Source of the DNA: Roseovarius salincola
Lineage (GTDB): Bacteria; Pseudomonadota; Alphaproteobacteria; Rhodobacterales; Rhodobacteraceae
Direction: 5' to 3'
NCBI RefSeq assembly: GCF_026891095.1
Contig: NZ_JAPTNL010000001.1
Location: forward strand, 464,794-528,793
DNA length: 64,000 nucleotides
Shown: one piece after another, positions 1 through 9,608 of the stretch
Layout of the letters: each line of letters opens with the position of its first letter
Numbering within the stretch: position 1 is the stretch's first letter
Notes under the pieces: generated by a model
Databases searched by the model: none
Seen by the model: the letters and a program-made list of their open reading frames with translations, nothing else
Told to the model about the DNA's origin: nothing
Position numbers and translations under genes: made by a program

Positions 1-99
1 GCCAGTGTCAGGAGAAAAACGAAGTTGCTCAGGTGCTTCAAGGCGAAAAATCGCCATTCGAGGCCATCCTGTCCGGAAGGTCGCCGCGCTGCAAAACGG

Positions 100-123
100 A
101 AAAGAGGCCAAGCGGCCCCTTTT
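100..123. terminator. Bidirectional terminator-like hairpin
   Basis: The inverted repeat AAAAG-a-GGCC / GGCC-c-CTTTT has a 4-base loop and is flanked by an A-run on the left and a T-run on the right, so it could work as an intrinsic terminator in either direction. It lies in the first 344 bases, where I see no convincing gene. It probably ends a gene just left of the window. Confidence 0.5.
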
Positions 124-242
124 CCTTTATCTCCCCGTCGGACTGGCCGACTTAGTTATTGGCCGGAACGCTAGGACAGTTCTGACAATCCGTCAACAGG
201 TGAACTGCGCCGCCCTGCGCGAAAACGCCCGCTCAGAAAAAA

Positions 243-264
243 GGCCGCGCACAAGGGCGCGGCC
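243..264 (-). terminator. GC-rich hairpin followed by T-run on the minus strand
   Basis: A perfect 8-base inverted repeat GGCCGCGC / GCGCGGCC has a 6-base loop. Read on the minus strand it is followed by six T residues (plus-strand A-run 237-242), the form of an intrinsic terminator. No minus-strand gene ends here inside the window, so its purpose is unclear. The remainder of 1-344 holds nothing else I can support. Confidence 0.4.
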
Positions 265-344
265 AGTCTGACAGGGAGGAAATCCCCGGACCAGAGGACA
301 TGCGGCCCGGGAACGAGATTCATGCTGGCAGATAAAAGTTAACT

Positions 345-1949
345 TTGTATGTTCAGAGCGTGAATAAATTCAGGCCGGGGGCGAGTGACGTGGACAGCAG
401 GATTTTCATCGGTGGCGGCGGCGAGGGATATGACACCAGACAGGGACTCTCGCTGAAATACGCCAATCGGCACGGGCTGATCGCCGGGGCCACCGGCACC
501 GGCAAGACGGTGACGCTGCAAATCCTGGCCGAGGGATTCTCGGCGGCGGGCGTGCCGGTGTTCCTGTCGGACGTGAAGGGCGATCTTTCCGGGCTGGCCG
601 AGGCCGGCAGCCCAGATGGCAAGCTTCACGGCGCCTTCATGAAGCGCAATGAAACCATAGGCTTCGATGATTTCACCTATGATGCATTTCCGGTCACCTT
701 CTGGGACATCTTCGGCGAGCAGGGCCACCCGGTGCGCACCACGCTGGCCGAGATGGGGCCGCTTCTGCTCAGTCGCCTGATGGATCTGAGCGACGCGCAG
801 GAAGGCATCATGAATATCGCCTTCCGGGTCGCAGACGAGGAGGGCATGCCGCTTCTTGACCTCAAGGACCTGCAATCGCTGCTGGTCTGGATCGGCGAGA
901 ACCGGAGCGAACTTTCGCTTCGCTATGGCAATGTTTCGCCACAATCCGTCGGCGCGATCCAGCGTCAATTGCTGGTACTCGAGAACCAGGGCGGCATTTC
1001 GCTGTTCGGCGAGCCGGCGCTTGATCTTTCGGATCTCATGCGCACCGACCTCGACGGGCGCGGGCGGATCAATATCCTCGCATCCGACCGGTTGATGAAC
1101 TCGCCGCGCCTTTATGCCACCTTCCTTCTGTGGCTTCTGTCGGACCTTTTCGAGACCCTTCCAGAAGTGGGCGACCCCGACAAGCCCCGGCTGGTCTTCT
1201 TCTTCGACGAAGCGCACCTGCTGTTTGACGACGCGCCCAAGGCGCTGGTCGACAAGGTCGAGCAGGTGGCGCGCCTGATCCGCTCCAAAGGGGTCGGCGT
1301 CTATTTCATCACCCAGAATCCCGACGACGTGCCCGAGGACATCCTTGGCCAGCTTGGCAACCGCTTTCAGCATGCGCTGCGCGCCTTCACCGCGCGCGAC
1401 CGCAAGGCGCTGAAACGGGCCGCCGAAACCTATCGCCCCAATCCGCGTTTCGACACGGCGGATGCGATCCGCGACGTGGGCACCGGCGAGGCCGTAACCT
1501 CGATGCTAGAAGCCAAGGGCGCCCCCGGCATTGTCGAGCGCACGATGATCCGCCCGCCGTCATCGCGGCTGGGGCCGATCGACGATGAGAAAAGGCGCGC
1601 GGTGATGGCCAACTCGCCGATGGCCGGAAAATACGACACGCTGATGGACCGCGACTCGGCCCATGAAATGCTGGCCAGGCGCGCCGACGAAGCCGCCCGC
1701 GAGGCCGAAGCCGCCGAGGCTGCCGAGGCCGAAGCCGAGACCCAATCCGCCGCCGAGCGTGAATTCAGCGCCGCCCGGCGTTACTCGGGAAAGCGGGTCG
1801 CGCGCTCGGGCACGCAGGCGCGCGAACCCGCCGGTATGGCCGGCAGCATAGGGCAGGCACTTGGCAGCGCAGTGATGAAGGAACTCAAGGGCACCACCGG
1901 GCGGCGCATCGTGCGCGGCATTCTTGGCGGGTTGTTCAAGGGCCGGTGA
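345..1949 (+). CDS. HerA/YjgR-like DUF853 family ATPase
   Basis: This is a predicted cytoplasmic P-loop ATPase of the DUF853 (YjgR) family, related to the HerA/FtsK motor ATPases. Walker A is GATGTGKT at residues 48-55, after the family signature NRHGLI. Walker B is the hydrophobic run ending FFFDEAH near residue 288, and FITQNPDD near 325 fits the sensor region. A glutamate/alanine-rich, probably coiled-coil stretch spans about 440-470, followed by a basic, Gly-rich tail. The start is uncertain: TTG at 345 gives 534 residues, while in-frame GTG codons at 360 and 390 are alternatives. The substrate is unknown; family members are only presumed DNA or protein translocases. It converges on the kinase-like gene with a 23-base gap. 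Confidence 0.88.
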   Translation: MYVQSVNKFRPGASDVDSRIFIGGGGEGYDTRQGLSLKYANRHGLIAGATGTGKTVTLQILAEGFSAAGVPVFLSDVKGDLSGLAEAGSPDGKLHGAFMKRNETIGFDDFTYDAFPVTFWDIFGEQGHPVRTTLAEMGPLLLSRLMDLSDAQEGIMNIAFRVADEEGMPLLDLKDLQSLLVWIGENRSELSLRYGNVSPQSVGAIQRQLLVLENQGGISLFGEPALDLSDLMRTDLDGRGRINILASDRLMNSPRLYATFLLWLLSDLFETLPEVGDPDKPRLVFFFDEAHLLFDDAPKALVDKVEQVARLIRSKGVGVYFITQNPDDVPEDILGQLGNRFQHALRAFTARDRKALKRAAETYRPNPRFDTADAIRDVGTGEAVTSMLEAKGAPGIVERTMIRPPSSRLGPIDDEKRRAVMANSPMAGKYDTLMDRDSAHEMLARRADEAAREAEAAEAAEAEAETQSAAEREFSAARRYSGKRVARSGTQAREPAGMAGSIGQALGSAVMKELKGTTGRRIVRGILGGLFKGR

Positions 1950-1972
1950 CGAAACCGGCCCGTCCGGGCCTG

Positions 1973-2923
1973 CTAGATCCTGGACAGATCCTCGAGCAGG
2001 GCCTCGTACATGTGGGCCGCGCGGCGCACGCGTGAGCGCTTCATCTGGGGGTTCTCGACCCGGATCAGCGCCTCGATCCCCAGCATGAAGGGCAGGATCA
2101 GCCGGCGCTCGGCCTCGGTCATCGCGAAGGTCTCGCTGAAACCCTCGATCAATACGCCATCCACCCCCAGCACCCGCGACCCCGAAGGGATCACGCCGCG
2201 CCGCCCCATATGCATCAGGAATCGCGCCATGTCCTTGTAGATCGGCATCCGCGCCGAGCCGCCATTGTCGATTCCGGTCATGCGCGTATCCGCCACGATC
2301 AGGTTGTTGGGATGAAAATCGCCGTGACAGATCGCCGTGCGCCATTCCAGCCCCTCGATCCGGGACACCAGCCGCGACAGTTCCGCAATGACCGGCCGCT
2401 CGAGCTTGCGCAGCCTGGAAAAGGGCTGCTTGGCCGCGGCGCGCTCGGCCCGCTTGAGCCAGCCTTCGGGCTTGGCGGGCCACCAGCTTTCGCTGCTTTC
2501 GGTATAAGAGCGCAGCCAGCGCGCCGCCGGCAGGACCTGCGCCTCGCGCGCCTCGGGCGGGCTTTGCCAGATCAGCGCCATCAGCGGCGTGCCGGGGACG
2601 AACTCCACCGCGATCAGCCCGAATTCCGCCGCGTGATAAAGCGGCGCGTTCACCCTGTGCTCGTCGTCCTGCATTTCGCTATGGACGCGCTGCAATTCGA
2701 CCCATTCGCGCCCCGCCACGCCATCCTGCGGGCTGTGAAACACGCGCCAGATACAGTCCCGGCCCTGCACCGTGCCGCGGCAAATGGTGCGTTTGCCCGG
2801 CACATGGCGCAGCATCTCGCCCAGATCCGCCCCCTCGAGCGCGGGATCGGCCTTGACAGCCGCCTCGAACCGCGCGGCCAGCGCGATCATCGCATCCATC
2901 TCGGGAATGTCGGGTTTTGTCAT
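1973..2923 (-). CDS. APH/choline-kinase-fold phosphotransferase family protein
   Basis: A 316-residue protein of the aminoglycoside phosphotransferase/choline kinase fold (PF01636 type). The Brenner-like catalytic motif HGDFHPNN lies near residue 198, and the metal-binding Asp of the DFG-equivalent falls in GIDNGG about 20 residues later. The N-terminal lobe is less conserved. The family phosphorylates small hydroxylated molecules, but the substrate cannot be read from the sequence, and nothing here suggests drug resistance. It is transcribed away from xseB, with 104 bases between the two starts, so the two may share a divergent promoter region. Confidence 0.8.
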   Translation of the reverse strand: MTKPDIPEMDAMIALAARFEAAVKADPALEGADLGEMLRHVPGKRTICRGTVQGRDCIWRVFHSPQDGVAGREWVELQRVHSEMQDDEHRVNAPLYHAAEFGLIAVEFVPGTPLMALIWQSPPEAREAQVLPAARWLRSYTESSESWWPAKPEGWLKRAERAAAKQPFSRLRKLERPVIAELSRLVSRIEGLEWRTAICHGDFHPNNLIVADTRMTGIDNGGSARMPIYKDMARFLMHMGRRGVIPSGSRVLGVDGVLIEGFSETFAMTEAERRLILPFMLGIEALIRVENPQMKRSRVRRAAHMYEALLEDLSRI

Positions 2924-3027
2924 GACAACAACAATCCTTCAGGGGTCGGGGGGCGTCAACCGAATTGAACCCCACCAGCGCCCCGGATAAGGTGGCCGCA
3001 TAATTCCTCAGCCAACAGGATGCGAAA

Positions 3028-3270
3028 ATGACAGAGTCGCCGGTTTCCGAAATGTCGTTCGAAGATGCCATGAAGGAACTTGAACAGGTCGTCTCGACGC
3101 TCGAGCGCGGCGATGTGGCGCTCGAGGAATCGATCAAGCTTTATGAACGCGGGGCAGCGCTCAAGACCCGCTGCGAAGCCAAGCTCAAGGAAGCCGAGGA
3201 AAAGGTCGCCGCGATCACGCTTGATGCCGATGGCACCGCCACCGGAACCACGCCCGCCGAAGGGCTCTGA
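3028..3270 (+). CDS. xseB: Exodeoxyribonuclease VII small subunit
   Basis: This 80-residue protein has the family core beginning SFEDAMKELEQVVSTLE and the stretch GDVALEESIKLYERG, typical of XseB. XseB binds the large subunit XseA to form exonuclease VII, which degrades single-stranded DNA to oligonucleotides. It is the first gene of a set with ispA 5 bases downstream, an arrangement common in proteobacteria. The residues after about 65 are low in conservation and rich in Thr/Ala. The large-subunit gene is not in the window. Confidence 0.95.
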   Translation: MTESPVSEMSFEDAMKELEQVVSTLERGDVALEESIKLYERGAALKTRCEAKLKEAEEKVAAITLDADGTATGTTPAEGL

Positions 3271-3275
3271 ACCTC

Positions 3276-4142
3276 ATGAACACCCAAGGCGCAGGTCAGG
3301 CCGCGCGCGTCCATGCCCATCTTGACTCCGTGCTTGAGGCGTTCGGGGATACCCCGGTCGTCGCGGCAATGCGCTATGCGGTCTCGGGCGGCAAGCGGAT
3401 CCGGGCGCGCCTGGTTCTTGAGGGCGCGCGGCTTCATGGCGTTGCCGAGACGCGCGCGCTCTGGCCCGCCGCCGCGATCGAGGCGATGCATGCCTACAGC
3501 CTCGTGCATGACGATCTGCCCTGCATGGATGACGACGATGTGCGTCGCGGCCAGCCCACACTACATGTGAAATGGGACGAGGCCACCGCCGTTCTGGCGG
3601 GCGATGCCCTGCAATCGCTGGCTTTCGAGCTGGCCACCCATCCCGATGGCGCCGCAAGCGCCCATGCCCGCGCCGAACTTGCGCTGAGCCTTGCACGCGC
3701 CGCGGGCGGGCAGGGGATGGTGCTGGGGCAGGCGCTGGATATCGCCGCCGAAACCGCCGAGGCCGCGCCGACCCTGGATGAGATCACCCGGCTTCAGGCC
3801 GGCAAGACCGGTGCCCTGATCGAATGGGCCGCCTGCGCCGGGCCACGCATGGCAGACGCCGACCCCGCGCCGCTGGCGGCCTATGCGCAAGCGCTCGGGC
3901 TGGCCTTCCAGATCCAGGACGACGTGATCGACGTGACCGGCGATGCCGCCGCCGCGGGCAAGGCCGTGGGCAAGGACGCAGCCGCCGGAAAAGCCACCTT
4001 CGTCTCGCTGCTCGGGCTTGATGCCGCCCGCGCGCGTGCCCGCGCCCTTGTTGAAACGGCCTGCGATGCTCTATCTCCTTATCAAGAGGACGCCGACAGC
4101 TTGCGGGCGCTCGCCCGCTTCGTTATCTCGCGTCGAAGCTGA
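3276..4142 (+). CDS. ispA: Farnesyl/geranyl diphosphate synthase (polyprenyl synthetase)
   Basis: A 288-residue trans-isoprenyl diphosphate synthase that condenses IPP with allylic diphosphates to make farnesyl diphosphate. The first Asp-rich motif is [10 protein letters not shown] at 79-88 and the second is FQIQDDVID around 210-218. GGKRIRARL at 38-46 is the IPP-binding basic region. The length suits IspA rather than long-chain synthases. It lies between xseB (5-base gap) and dxs (29-base gap), so the substrate-supplying and condensing steps of isoprenoid synthesis are probably co-transcribed. Confidence 0.95.
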   Translation: MNTQGAGQAARVHAHLDSVLEAFGDTPVVAAMRYAVSGGKRIRARLVLEGARLHGVAETRALWPAAAIEAMHAYSLVHDDLPCMDDDDVRRGQPTLHVKWDEATAVLAGDALQSLAFELATHPDGAASAHARAELALSLARAAGGQGMVLGQALDIAAETAEAAPTLDEITRLQAGKTGALIEWAACAGPRMADADPAPLAAYAQALGLAFQIQDDVIDVTGDAAAAGKAVGKDAAAGKATFVSLLGLDAARARARALVETACDALSPYQEDADSLRALARFVISRRS

Positions 4143-4171
4143 GTCTTGCCCCGAGGAGGGCGCCCGCTATC

Positions 4172-6100
4172 ATGTCCGACCGCCCCGACACGCCGCTTCT
4201 GGATCAGGTCGCCTCGCCGGCCGACCTCAAACAACTGTCCGACAGCCAGCTTGTGACGCTTGCCGATGAGCTGCGCGCCGAGACGATTTCGGCCGTGTCG
4301 GAAACCGGCGGCCACCTCGGCGCCGGGCTCGGGGTCGTGGAACTGACCGTGGCATTGCATGCGGTGTTCGACGCGCCGCGCGACAAGATCATCTGGGATG
4401 TCAGTCACCAAAGCTATCCCCACAAGATCCTGACCGGGCGGCGCGACCGCATCCGCACCCTGCGCCAGAAGGACGGGCTTTCCGGTTTCACCCGGCGCAG
4501 CGAAAGCCCGTTCGATCCGTTCGGTGCGGCCCATAGCTCGACCTCGATCAGCGCAGCGCTCGGCTTTGCGGTGGCGCGCGATCTGGGTGGCGCCTGCGAG
4601 ACCGGCCTTGGTGACGCCATCGCCATCATCGGCGACGGGGCGATGTCGGCGGGCATGGCCTTTGAGGCAATGAACAATGCCGGGCATCTGAAGAAACGCC
4701 TGATCGTCGTTCTCAATGACAACGAGATGTCGATCGCACCGCCCGTGGGGGCGTTCTCGTCCTACCTGTCGCGGCTCTATGCGGGCGAACCCTTCCAGGA
4801 GTTCAAGGCTGCCGCAAAGGGGGCGGTGTCGCTCCTGCCGCCACCCTTCCAGGAAGGCGCCAGGCGCGCCCGCGACATGCTGAAAGGCATGACCGTCGGC
4901 GGCACCCTCTTTGAGGAGCTGGGCTTCAGCTATGTGGGGCCGATCGACGGGCATGACATGGACCAGCTTCTGCCGGTGCTGCGCACGGTGCAGGCGCGCG
5001 CCACCGGGCCGACGCTTATTCATGTCTGCACCCGCAAGGGCAAGGGCTATGGCCCCGCCGAAACGCGCCGCGATGGTGGTCATGCCACCGGCAAGTTCGA
5101 CGTGGTGACCGGCGAGCAGAAGAAGTCCCCTTCCAACGCGCCCAGCTATACAAGGGTTTTCGCCGAGGCACTGCTGGATCACGCGGCGCAGGATCCGCGT
5201 ATCTGCGCGATCACCGCCGCCATGCCCGACGGCACCGGGCTCGACCTGTTCGATCAGCGCTACCCGTCGCGCTGCTTTGACGTGGGCATCGCCGAGCAAC
5301 ATGCCGTGACCTTCGCCGCGGGCCTCGCGGCGGGCGGGATGCGCCCCTTTTGCGCGCTTTATTCCACCTTCCTGCAGCGCGGCTATGATCAGGTTGTGCA
5401 TGACGTGGCGATCCAGCGCCTGCCGGTGCGATTCGCCATCGACCGCGCCGGTCTGGTGGGCGCCGACGGGCCGACGCATGCGGGCGCCTATGACATCGCC
5501 TATCTCGCCAACCTGCCGGGCTTCACCGTCATGGCCGCCGCCGACGAGGCCGAACTGAAGCATATGGTCGCGACCGCCGCCACCCATGACAGCGGGCCGA
5601 TCGCCTTTCGTTACCCGCGCGGTGAAGGCGAGGGCGTGGAGATGCCCGCGCAGGGCATGCCGCTCGAAATCGGCAAGGGCCGGATGATCCAGCGGGGCGG
5701 GCGTGTCGCGCTCTTGTCCTTCGGCACCCGGCTCGGAGAGGTGATGAAAGCCTCCGAGGCGCTGCGCGCGCGCGGCATCACCCCCAGCGTGGCCGATGCG
5801 CGTTTCGCCAAGCCCCTCGACGAGGCGCTGATCCTGGATCTCGCCGCCACGCATGAGGCGCTCATCACCATCGAGGAAGGCGCCATCGGCGGTTTCGGCA
5901 GCCATGTCGCGCAGCTCCTGGCCGAACATGGCGTCTTTGACGACGGGCTCAGGTTCCGCTCGATGGTGCTGCCCGACATCTTCATCGACCAGGCCAGCCC
6001 CGCCGACATGTATGCCACCGCCCGCCTCAACGCCGCCGATATCGAAGCCAAGGTGCTTGACACGCTCGGGATCGCCCGGATGTCCAGCCAGCGCGCCTGA
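4172..6100 (+). CDS. dxs: 1-deoxy-D-xylulose-5-phosphate synthase
   Basis: A full-length (642-residue) thiamine-diphosphate enzyme that condenses pyruvate with glyceraldehyde 3-phosphate, the first step of the MEP isoprenoid pathway. The N-terminal domain carries [10 protein letters not shown] and the ThDP motif opening [16 protein letters not shown] near residue 153, closed by LNDNEMSI. A transketolase-like central domain includes the catalytic region around [15 protein letters not shown]. The C-terminal domain contains [12 protein letters not shown]. The start at 4172 follows a GAGGAGG-type ribosome site. It is the third gene of xseB-ispA-dxs. Confidence 0.97.
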   Translation: MSDRPDTPLLDQVASPADLKQLSDSQLVTLADELRAETISAVSETGGHLGAGLGVVELTVALHAVFDAPRDKIIWDVSHQSYPHKILTGRRDRIRTLRQKDGLSGFTRRSESPFDPFGAAHSSTSISAALGFAVARDLGGACETGLGDAIAIIGDGAMSAGMAFEAMNNAGHLKKRLIVVLNDNEMSIAPPVGAFSSYLSRLYAGEPFQEFKAAAKGAVSLLPPPFQEGARRARDMLKGMTVGGTLFEELGFSYVGPIDGHDMDQLLPVLRTVQARATGPTLIHVCTRKGKGYGPAETRRDGGHATGKFDVVTGEQKKSPSNAPSYTRVFAEALLDHAAQDPRICAITAAMPDGTGLDLFDQRYPSRCFDVGIAEQHAVTFAAGLAAGGMRPFCALYSTFLQRGYDQVVHDVAIQRLPVRFAIDRAGLVGADGPTHAGAYDIAYLANLPGFTVMAAADEAELKHMVATAATHDSGPIAFRYPRGEGEGVEMPAQGMPLEIGKGRMIQRGGRVALLSFGTRLGEVMKASEALRARGITPSVADARFAKPLDEALILDLAATHEALITIEEGAIGGFGSHVAQLLAEHGVFDDGLRFRSMVLPDIFIDQASPADMYATARLNAADIEAKVLDTLGIARMSSQRA

Positions 6101-6114
6101 TGCATGCGCCGGAC

Positions 6115-6147
6115 GCCTCCGGCGGGAGTATTTGAAGCAAGATGAAG
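6115..6147 (+). repeat. Dispersed intergenic repeat, copy 1
   Basis: The core is CCGGCGGGAGTATTT followed by GCAAGATGAAG. It sits between dxs and the DUF1499 gene, and its AGATGAAGGG end lies where the ribosome site of the GTG-start gene should be. It matches six other copies in this window (see findings). Confidence 0.75.
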
Positions 6148-6155
6148 GGTTTGGC

Positions 6156-6575
6156 GTGAAGGGGGTTGGGATCGGTCTTGGCGTTCTTGTGATGCTGGCC
6201 GCGGGCGCGGCGCTGTATGTGCGCTTGGCGCCCAGCGATCCGGCGCATTGGCACCAGATGCCCGATATTGTGAGCGATGGCGATTTTAGCCAGGGCGCGG
6301 CGCGCGTGGTGATGGCGGGCGAAGATGGGTTGTCGCGGTTGGACCGGATCATCCGCGACACTGCGCGCAGCGAGGTGCTGGCGGGGACGGTCGGGGAAGG
6401 GATGATCACTTATGTCAGCCGCTCGCGGATTTTCGGCTTTCCCGATTACACGACGGTGCGCCAGCGGGGTGCGCGGCTGGAGCTTTATGCGCGCCAGCGT
6501 TTCGGGCTGTCAGATCTTGGCGTTAACGCCGCGCGGCTGGATCGCTGGCTCGAGGCGCTGGCGCAGCGAGGATGA
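6156..6575 (+). CDS. DUF1499 domain-containing protein
   Basis: About 139 residues, with one N-terminal hydrophobic segment (roughly residues 3-22, GVGIGLGVLVMLAAGAALYV) and a periplasmic-facing DUF1499-like domain. DUF1499 features are the stretches GMITYVSRSRIFGFPDY and [14 protein letters not shown] and a conserved Arg/Asp C-terminus. GTG at 6156 is chosen because an AAGGG ribosome site lies 6-7 bases upstream and the upstream reading frame is only the dispersed repeat. Its last 66 bases overlap, on the opposite strand, the end of the small secreted protein gene. The function is unknown. Confidence 0.8.
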   Translation: MKGVGIGLGVLVMLAAGAALYVRLAPSDPAHWHQMPDIVSDGDFSQGAARVVMAGEDGLSRLDRIIRDTARSEVLAGTVGEGMITYVSRSRIFGFPDYTTVRQRGARLELYARQRFGLSDLGVNAARLDRWLEALAQRG

Positions 6576-6794
6576 CAGGCAGCCTTGCGAAATCTCGCGC
6601 CACATCGGCACGTTGAGCGACATCTGGCATTGCGCCATGAAGCTGCGCCCGCCGACATTCAGGCAGATCATCTCGCCCATCTCGACGCGGCTGCCATTGC
6701 TGTCGGTGCAATAGCAATCCACAGTCTTGCCGCCGATGGTCTGGTCGGCGAGGGCCGGGCTGGCCAGAAGGGCGAGGGCAAGAAGGCTGCGCAT
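6510..6794 (-). CDS. Small secreted cysteine-containing protein
   Basis: A 94-residue protein with a clear signal peptide (positive MR, hydrophobic [10 protein letters not shown], cleavage after ALA at 16). The mature part has five Cys (27, 29, 44, 56, 72), including a CYC pair, which suggests disulfides or metal binding in the periplasm. I do not recognise a characterised family. The gene converges with and overlaps the DUF1499 gene by 66 bases, so the last 21 residues are encoded antisense to it. It is transcribed divergently from prfA, with an inverted repeat between them. Confidence 0.7.
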   Translation of the reverse strand: MRSLLALALLASPALADQTIGGKTVDCYCTDSNGSRVEMGEMICLNVGGRSFMAQCQMSLNVPMWREISQGCLSSSLRQRLEPAIQPRGVNAKI

Positions 6795-6814
6795 GCAGTC
6801 AGGATATCACAGGC

Positions 6815-6830
6815 TTTGGTCTTGACCAAA
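6815..6830. promoter_or_regulatory. Inverted repeat between divergent genes (candidate operator)
   Basis: TTTGGTC-tt-GACCAAA is a perfect 7-base dyad with a 2-base centre. It lies in the 63-base divergent gap between the small secreted protein gene and prfA. It includes a TTGACC that could be a -35 element for prfA, but no convincing -10 is evident. This may be a regulator site; no regulator is identified. Confidence 0.35.
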
Positions 6831-6857
6831 CCCGGACAAAGGGGCAGATGCCCAAAC

Positions 6858-7907
6858 ATGGTGCCATTGGACAGATTGAACGAGATCGTGCAGCGTTCCG
6901 AGTATCTCGAGGCGCAAATGGCGGTCGGGGGCGGCGATATCGCCAGGCTCGGGCGCGAATATGCCGAATTGCGCCCGGTGGTCGAGGAAATCCGCGCCTA
7001 TCAGCAGGTGCTGGCGGATATCGACGCGGCCAAGGCGATGCTGGACGATCCGGAGATGCGCGCTCTGGCGCAGGATGAACTGCGCGATCTCGAGGCACGG
7101 CTGCCGGATCTTGAAGAGCGGTTGCAACTGGCGCTTCTGCCCAAGGACGAGGCCGATGCGCGCCCAGCGATCCTTGAGATCCGGCCCGGCACGGGGGGCG
7201 AGGAGGCGGCGCTGTTCGCGGGCGATCTGTTGCGCATGTATCAGCGTTATGCCGAGGCGCGGGGCTGGACCTTCGAGATCATCGCGTTGAGCGAAACCGA
7301 GCTGGGCGGAATCAGGGAGGTGGTCGCGCGGGTGGCGGGCGATCACGTTTTCGCGCGCCTCAAATTCGAATCGGGTGTGCACCGCGTGCAGCGGGTGCCC
7401 GAGACGGAAAGCGGCGGGCGCATCCACACATCGGCGGCGACGGTGGCGGTGCTGCCCGAGGCCGAGGATGTGGATATCGAGATCGACCCCAATGACCTCA
7501 GGATCGACACGATGCGGTCATCGGGCGCGGGCGGGCAGCATGTGAACACCACGGATTCGGCCGTGCGGATCACGCATCTGCCTACGGGTCTGGTGGTGAC
7601 CAGCTCTGAAAAATCCCAGCATCGCAACCGCGAGATCGCCATGCAGGTCCTGAAATCGCGGCTTTACGACATTGAGCGGCGGCGCGCGCTTGAGGCGCGT
7701 TCGGCCAGCCGTGCGGCGCAGGTGGGCAGCGGCGATCGCAGCGAGCGCATCCGCACCTATAACTTCCCGCAAGGCAGGATGAGCGATCATCGCATCAACC
7801 TGACGCTCTACAAGCTGGATCAGGTGATGCAGGGCGATCTGGACGAGGTGATCGACGCGCTGCGCGCCGACGCGCAGGCGACGCTTCTGGCGGAGATGGA
7901 GGGGTGA
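6858..7907 (+). CDS. prfA: Peptide chain release factor 1
   Basis: A 349-residue class I release factor that reads UAA/UAG and triggers peptidyl-tRNA hydrolysis. The universal GGQ tripeptide is at 225-227, inside [19 protein letters not shown]. The stop-codon recognition tripeptide is P-E-T at 181-183, the PxT type of RF1 (RF2 has SPF). ATG 6858 gives the usual RF1 N-terminus ([10 protein letters not shown]); a longer upstream frame is antisense to the secreted protein gene. The stop overlaps the prmC start by 4 bases, so the methylase that modifies this GGQ glutamine is translationally coupled. Confidence 0.97.
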   Translation: MVPLDRLNEIVQRSEYLEAQMAVGGGDIARLGREYAELRPVVEEIRAYQQVLADIDAAKAMLDDPEMRALAQDELRDLEARLPDLEERLQLALLPKDEADARPAILEIRPGTGGEEAALFAGDLLRMYQRYAEARGWTFEIIALSETELGGIREVVARVAGDHVFARLKFESGVHRVQRVPETESGGRIHTSAATVAVLPEAEDVDIEIDPNDLRIDTMRSSGAGGQHVNTTDSAVRITHLPTGLVVTSSEKSQHRNREIAMQVLKSRLYDIERRRALEARSASRAAQVGSGDRSERIRTYNFPQGRMSDHRINLTLYKLDQVMQGDLDEVIDALRADAQATLLAEMEG

Positions 7908-8749
7908 GCCCATCGCCGCGCGGCGTGGCGCAGGCGATGCGCGGGGCGCGGGAACGGCTGGCCGAGGCCGGGATCGACAATGCCGAATGGGAAGCACGGC
8001 GCCTGATGGCGGCGAGCCTTGGGGTGGAGCCGGGACGGATCACGTTGCATCTCCACGACAAGATGAGCCGCGACGCCGAGGCGGCGCTCGAGGCATTGGT
8101 CGGCGCACGGGCAGAGCGGCGGCCCTTGTCTCATGTTCTGGGCGGGCGAATGTTTCATGGCCGCTGGTTCATCGTGACACCGGATGTTCTGGACCCGCGA
8201 GACGACACCGAAACGTTGGTCGAGGCGGCGCTTGCGTTGCCGGCCAGCGATGTTCTGGACCTTGGGACCGGATCGGGCTGCATTCTGTTGAGTGTGCTGG
8301 CGGAGCGCCCCGGGGCGCGGGGCGTGGGCACCGACCTTTCGCACGCGGCGCTGGAGGTGGCGGGGCGCAATGCAGAGGCGCTTGGCGTCGGCGCGCGCTG
8401 CACGCTCTTGCGCTCGGACTGGTTCGACGCCGTTGAGGGGCGGTTCGATCTGATCCTGTCCAACCCGCCCTATATCGCCGCCGAAGAGATGCCGGCACTT
8501 GACCGCGAACTGCGCCACGAGCCGCGCATCGCGCTGACCGATGAGGCCGACGGGCTGAGCGCCTATCGTGTTATGGCGGCCGGGGCGGGCGCACATCTGC
8601 GCGCAGGCGGGCGGCTGATGGTGGAAACCGGCTGGAAACAGGGGCCTGCGGTGGCCGGGCTGTTGGTGGAGGCCGGATTCGCCGAGGTGGCGATTCTGCC
8701 GGATCTGGAAGGGCGCGAGCGCGTCGTCAGCGGTGTCTGGCGCGGCTGA
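7904..8749 (+). CDS. prmC: Release factor glutamine N5-methyltransferase
   Basis: A 281-residue SAM-dependent methyltransferase (HemK/PrmC family) that methylates the Gln of the GGQ motif in release factors. The SAM-binding motif is [11 protein letters not shown] near 116-126 and the catalytic NPPY is at about 186-189. The N-terminal helical domain recognises the factor. The start is GTG, overlapping the prfA stop (GTGA). The coupling to prfA is the usual proteobacterial arrangement. Confidence 0.95.
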   Translation: MSPSPRGVAQAMRGARERLAEAGIDNAEWEARRLMAASLGVEPGRITLHLHDKMSRDAEAALEALVGARAERRPLSHVLGGRMFHGRWFIVTPDVLDPRDDTETLVEAALALPASDVLDLGTGSGCILLSVLAERPGARGVGTDLSHAALEVAGRNAEALGVGARCTLLRSDWFDAVEGRFDLILSNPPYIAAEEMPALDRELRHEPRIALTDEADGLSAYRVMAAGAGAHLRAGGRLMVETGWKQGPAVAGLLVEAGFAEVAILPDLEGRERVVSGVWRG

Positions 8750-8978
8750 CACACTGAAAAACCGGAAAAATCGTGCAAATTGCGCGAAAATTCCGGTTTA
8801 TCCTTGTCTCAACGCCCACGGCGTGTTTAGTGAGGGCCAGTCAAGCTGATCGGACGCCCCGGCGGCGCTGCGCTTGACAACAAGCCAATACATGTCGGAT
8901 CCGGGTTGTTACAGGGCCGCAGAAGGCACCGAACCGGATCAAACGACACTTTGAGCACAGGGCTGAACAGCTGAAACA

Positions 8979-9527
8979 ATGAGATCATCCAAGTCACGTT
9001 CGCGGAACAAATCCGGCCGCAACCGCTCGATGGGTAACATCGTCAACCGGGTCTTCGAAAGCTCAGGGCCCGAAGGCAAGGTGCGCGGCACGCCTCAGCA
9101 GATCATCGACAAGTACAACCAGCTGACGCGGGATGCGCAGCTGAGTAATGATCGCGTCGCCGCCGAAAATTTCCAGCAGCACGCGGAGCATTACCTGAGA
9201 ATGCTGAGCAGCGCCCAGAAGGAACAGGACGCCCGCCGCGAGCAGCAGGAGCGCGAGAACCGTGAGCGCCAGGCCGAGCGTGATCGCGAGCGCGCCAAGC
9301 GCCAGGAGCGGGAATCGAACGGCGAGCCCGATCCGTCGCAATCCAATCAGCCTGATCTGATCGACAGGAGCGAAGACGAGAGCGGCCTTGTCGAGACTCC
9401 CGAGACGCAGAAATCCGACAAGCCCAAGCGGCCGCGCAAACCGCGCGCGAAGAAGCCCCCGAAGGACGAGGGCGAGTCGGGATCGGGCGGTCCTTCCGGT
9501 TCGGGATCAGCCGAGGCGGCCGAATAG
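8979..9527 (+). CDS. DUF4167 domain-containing protein
   Basis: A 182-residue, very basic and Gln/Glu/Arg-rich protein with the alphaproteobacterial DUF4167 domain at about 15-80. The domain has the pattern V-x-E-S-x-G-P ... VRGTPQQIIDKYNQLTRDA ... NFQQHAEHYLR. The middle (85-120) is a charged, probably coiled-coil QERE/RDRER region, and the tail is low-complexity (KPKRPRKPRAKK then GSGSG). It resembles nucleic-acid-associated proteins, but the role is unknown. It follows prmC after 229 bases; that gap has a TTGACA at 8874-8879 but no obvious -10. Confidence 0.85.
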   Translation: MRSSKSRSRNKSGRNRSMGNIVNRVFESSGPEGKVRGTPQQIIDKYNQLTRDAQLSNDRVAAENFQQHAEHYLRMLSSAQKEQDARREQQERENRERQAERDRERAKRQERESNGEPDPSQSNQPDLIDRSEDESGLVETPETQKSDKPKRPRKPRAKKPPKDEGESGSGGPSGSGSAEAAE

Positions 9528-9572
9528 GCTCAAGACGCTTTTTCACGTCATGATCACGAAGAATACGGAATG

Positions 9573-9595
9573 CAGGGGGCCATGGTCCCCTGTTT
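9573..9595. terminator. Hairpin between convergent DUF4167 and rsmA genes
   Basis: CAGGGG / CCCCTG surrounds GCCATGGT and is followed by TTT on the plus strand. It lies between the stops of two convergent genes (9527 and 9609). The T-run is short, so termination strength is uncertain. Confidence 0.4.
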
Positions 9596-9608
9596 CACGT
9601 TCCGGGCC

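Noticed and set aside
5..271. 88-residue frame at the left edge
   Set aside because: It runs through two terminator-like hairpins, has no ribosome site and low-complexity basic composition; it is treated as non-coding.
1973..2923. APH-fold protein as an antibiotic-resistance gene
   Set aside because: Only fold-level motifs are shared; the context is housekeeping and nothing points to a drug substrate.
4082..6409. 775-residue minus-strand frame opposite dxs
   Set aside because: It is a long antisense open frame typical of high-GC genes, rich in His, Arg and Gly, with no domain; dxs is clearly the real gene.
8750..8978. Promoter before the DUF4167 gene (TTGACA at 8874)
   Set aside because: No acceptable -10 lies 16-18 bases downstream, so it is not listed as a promoter.
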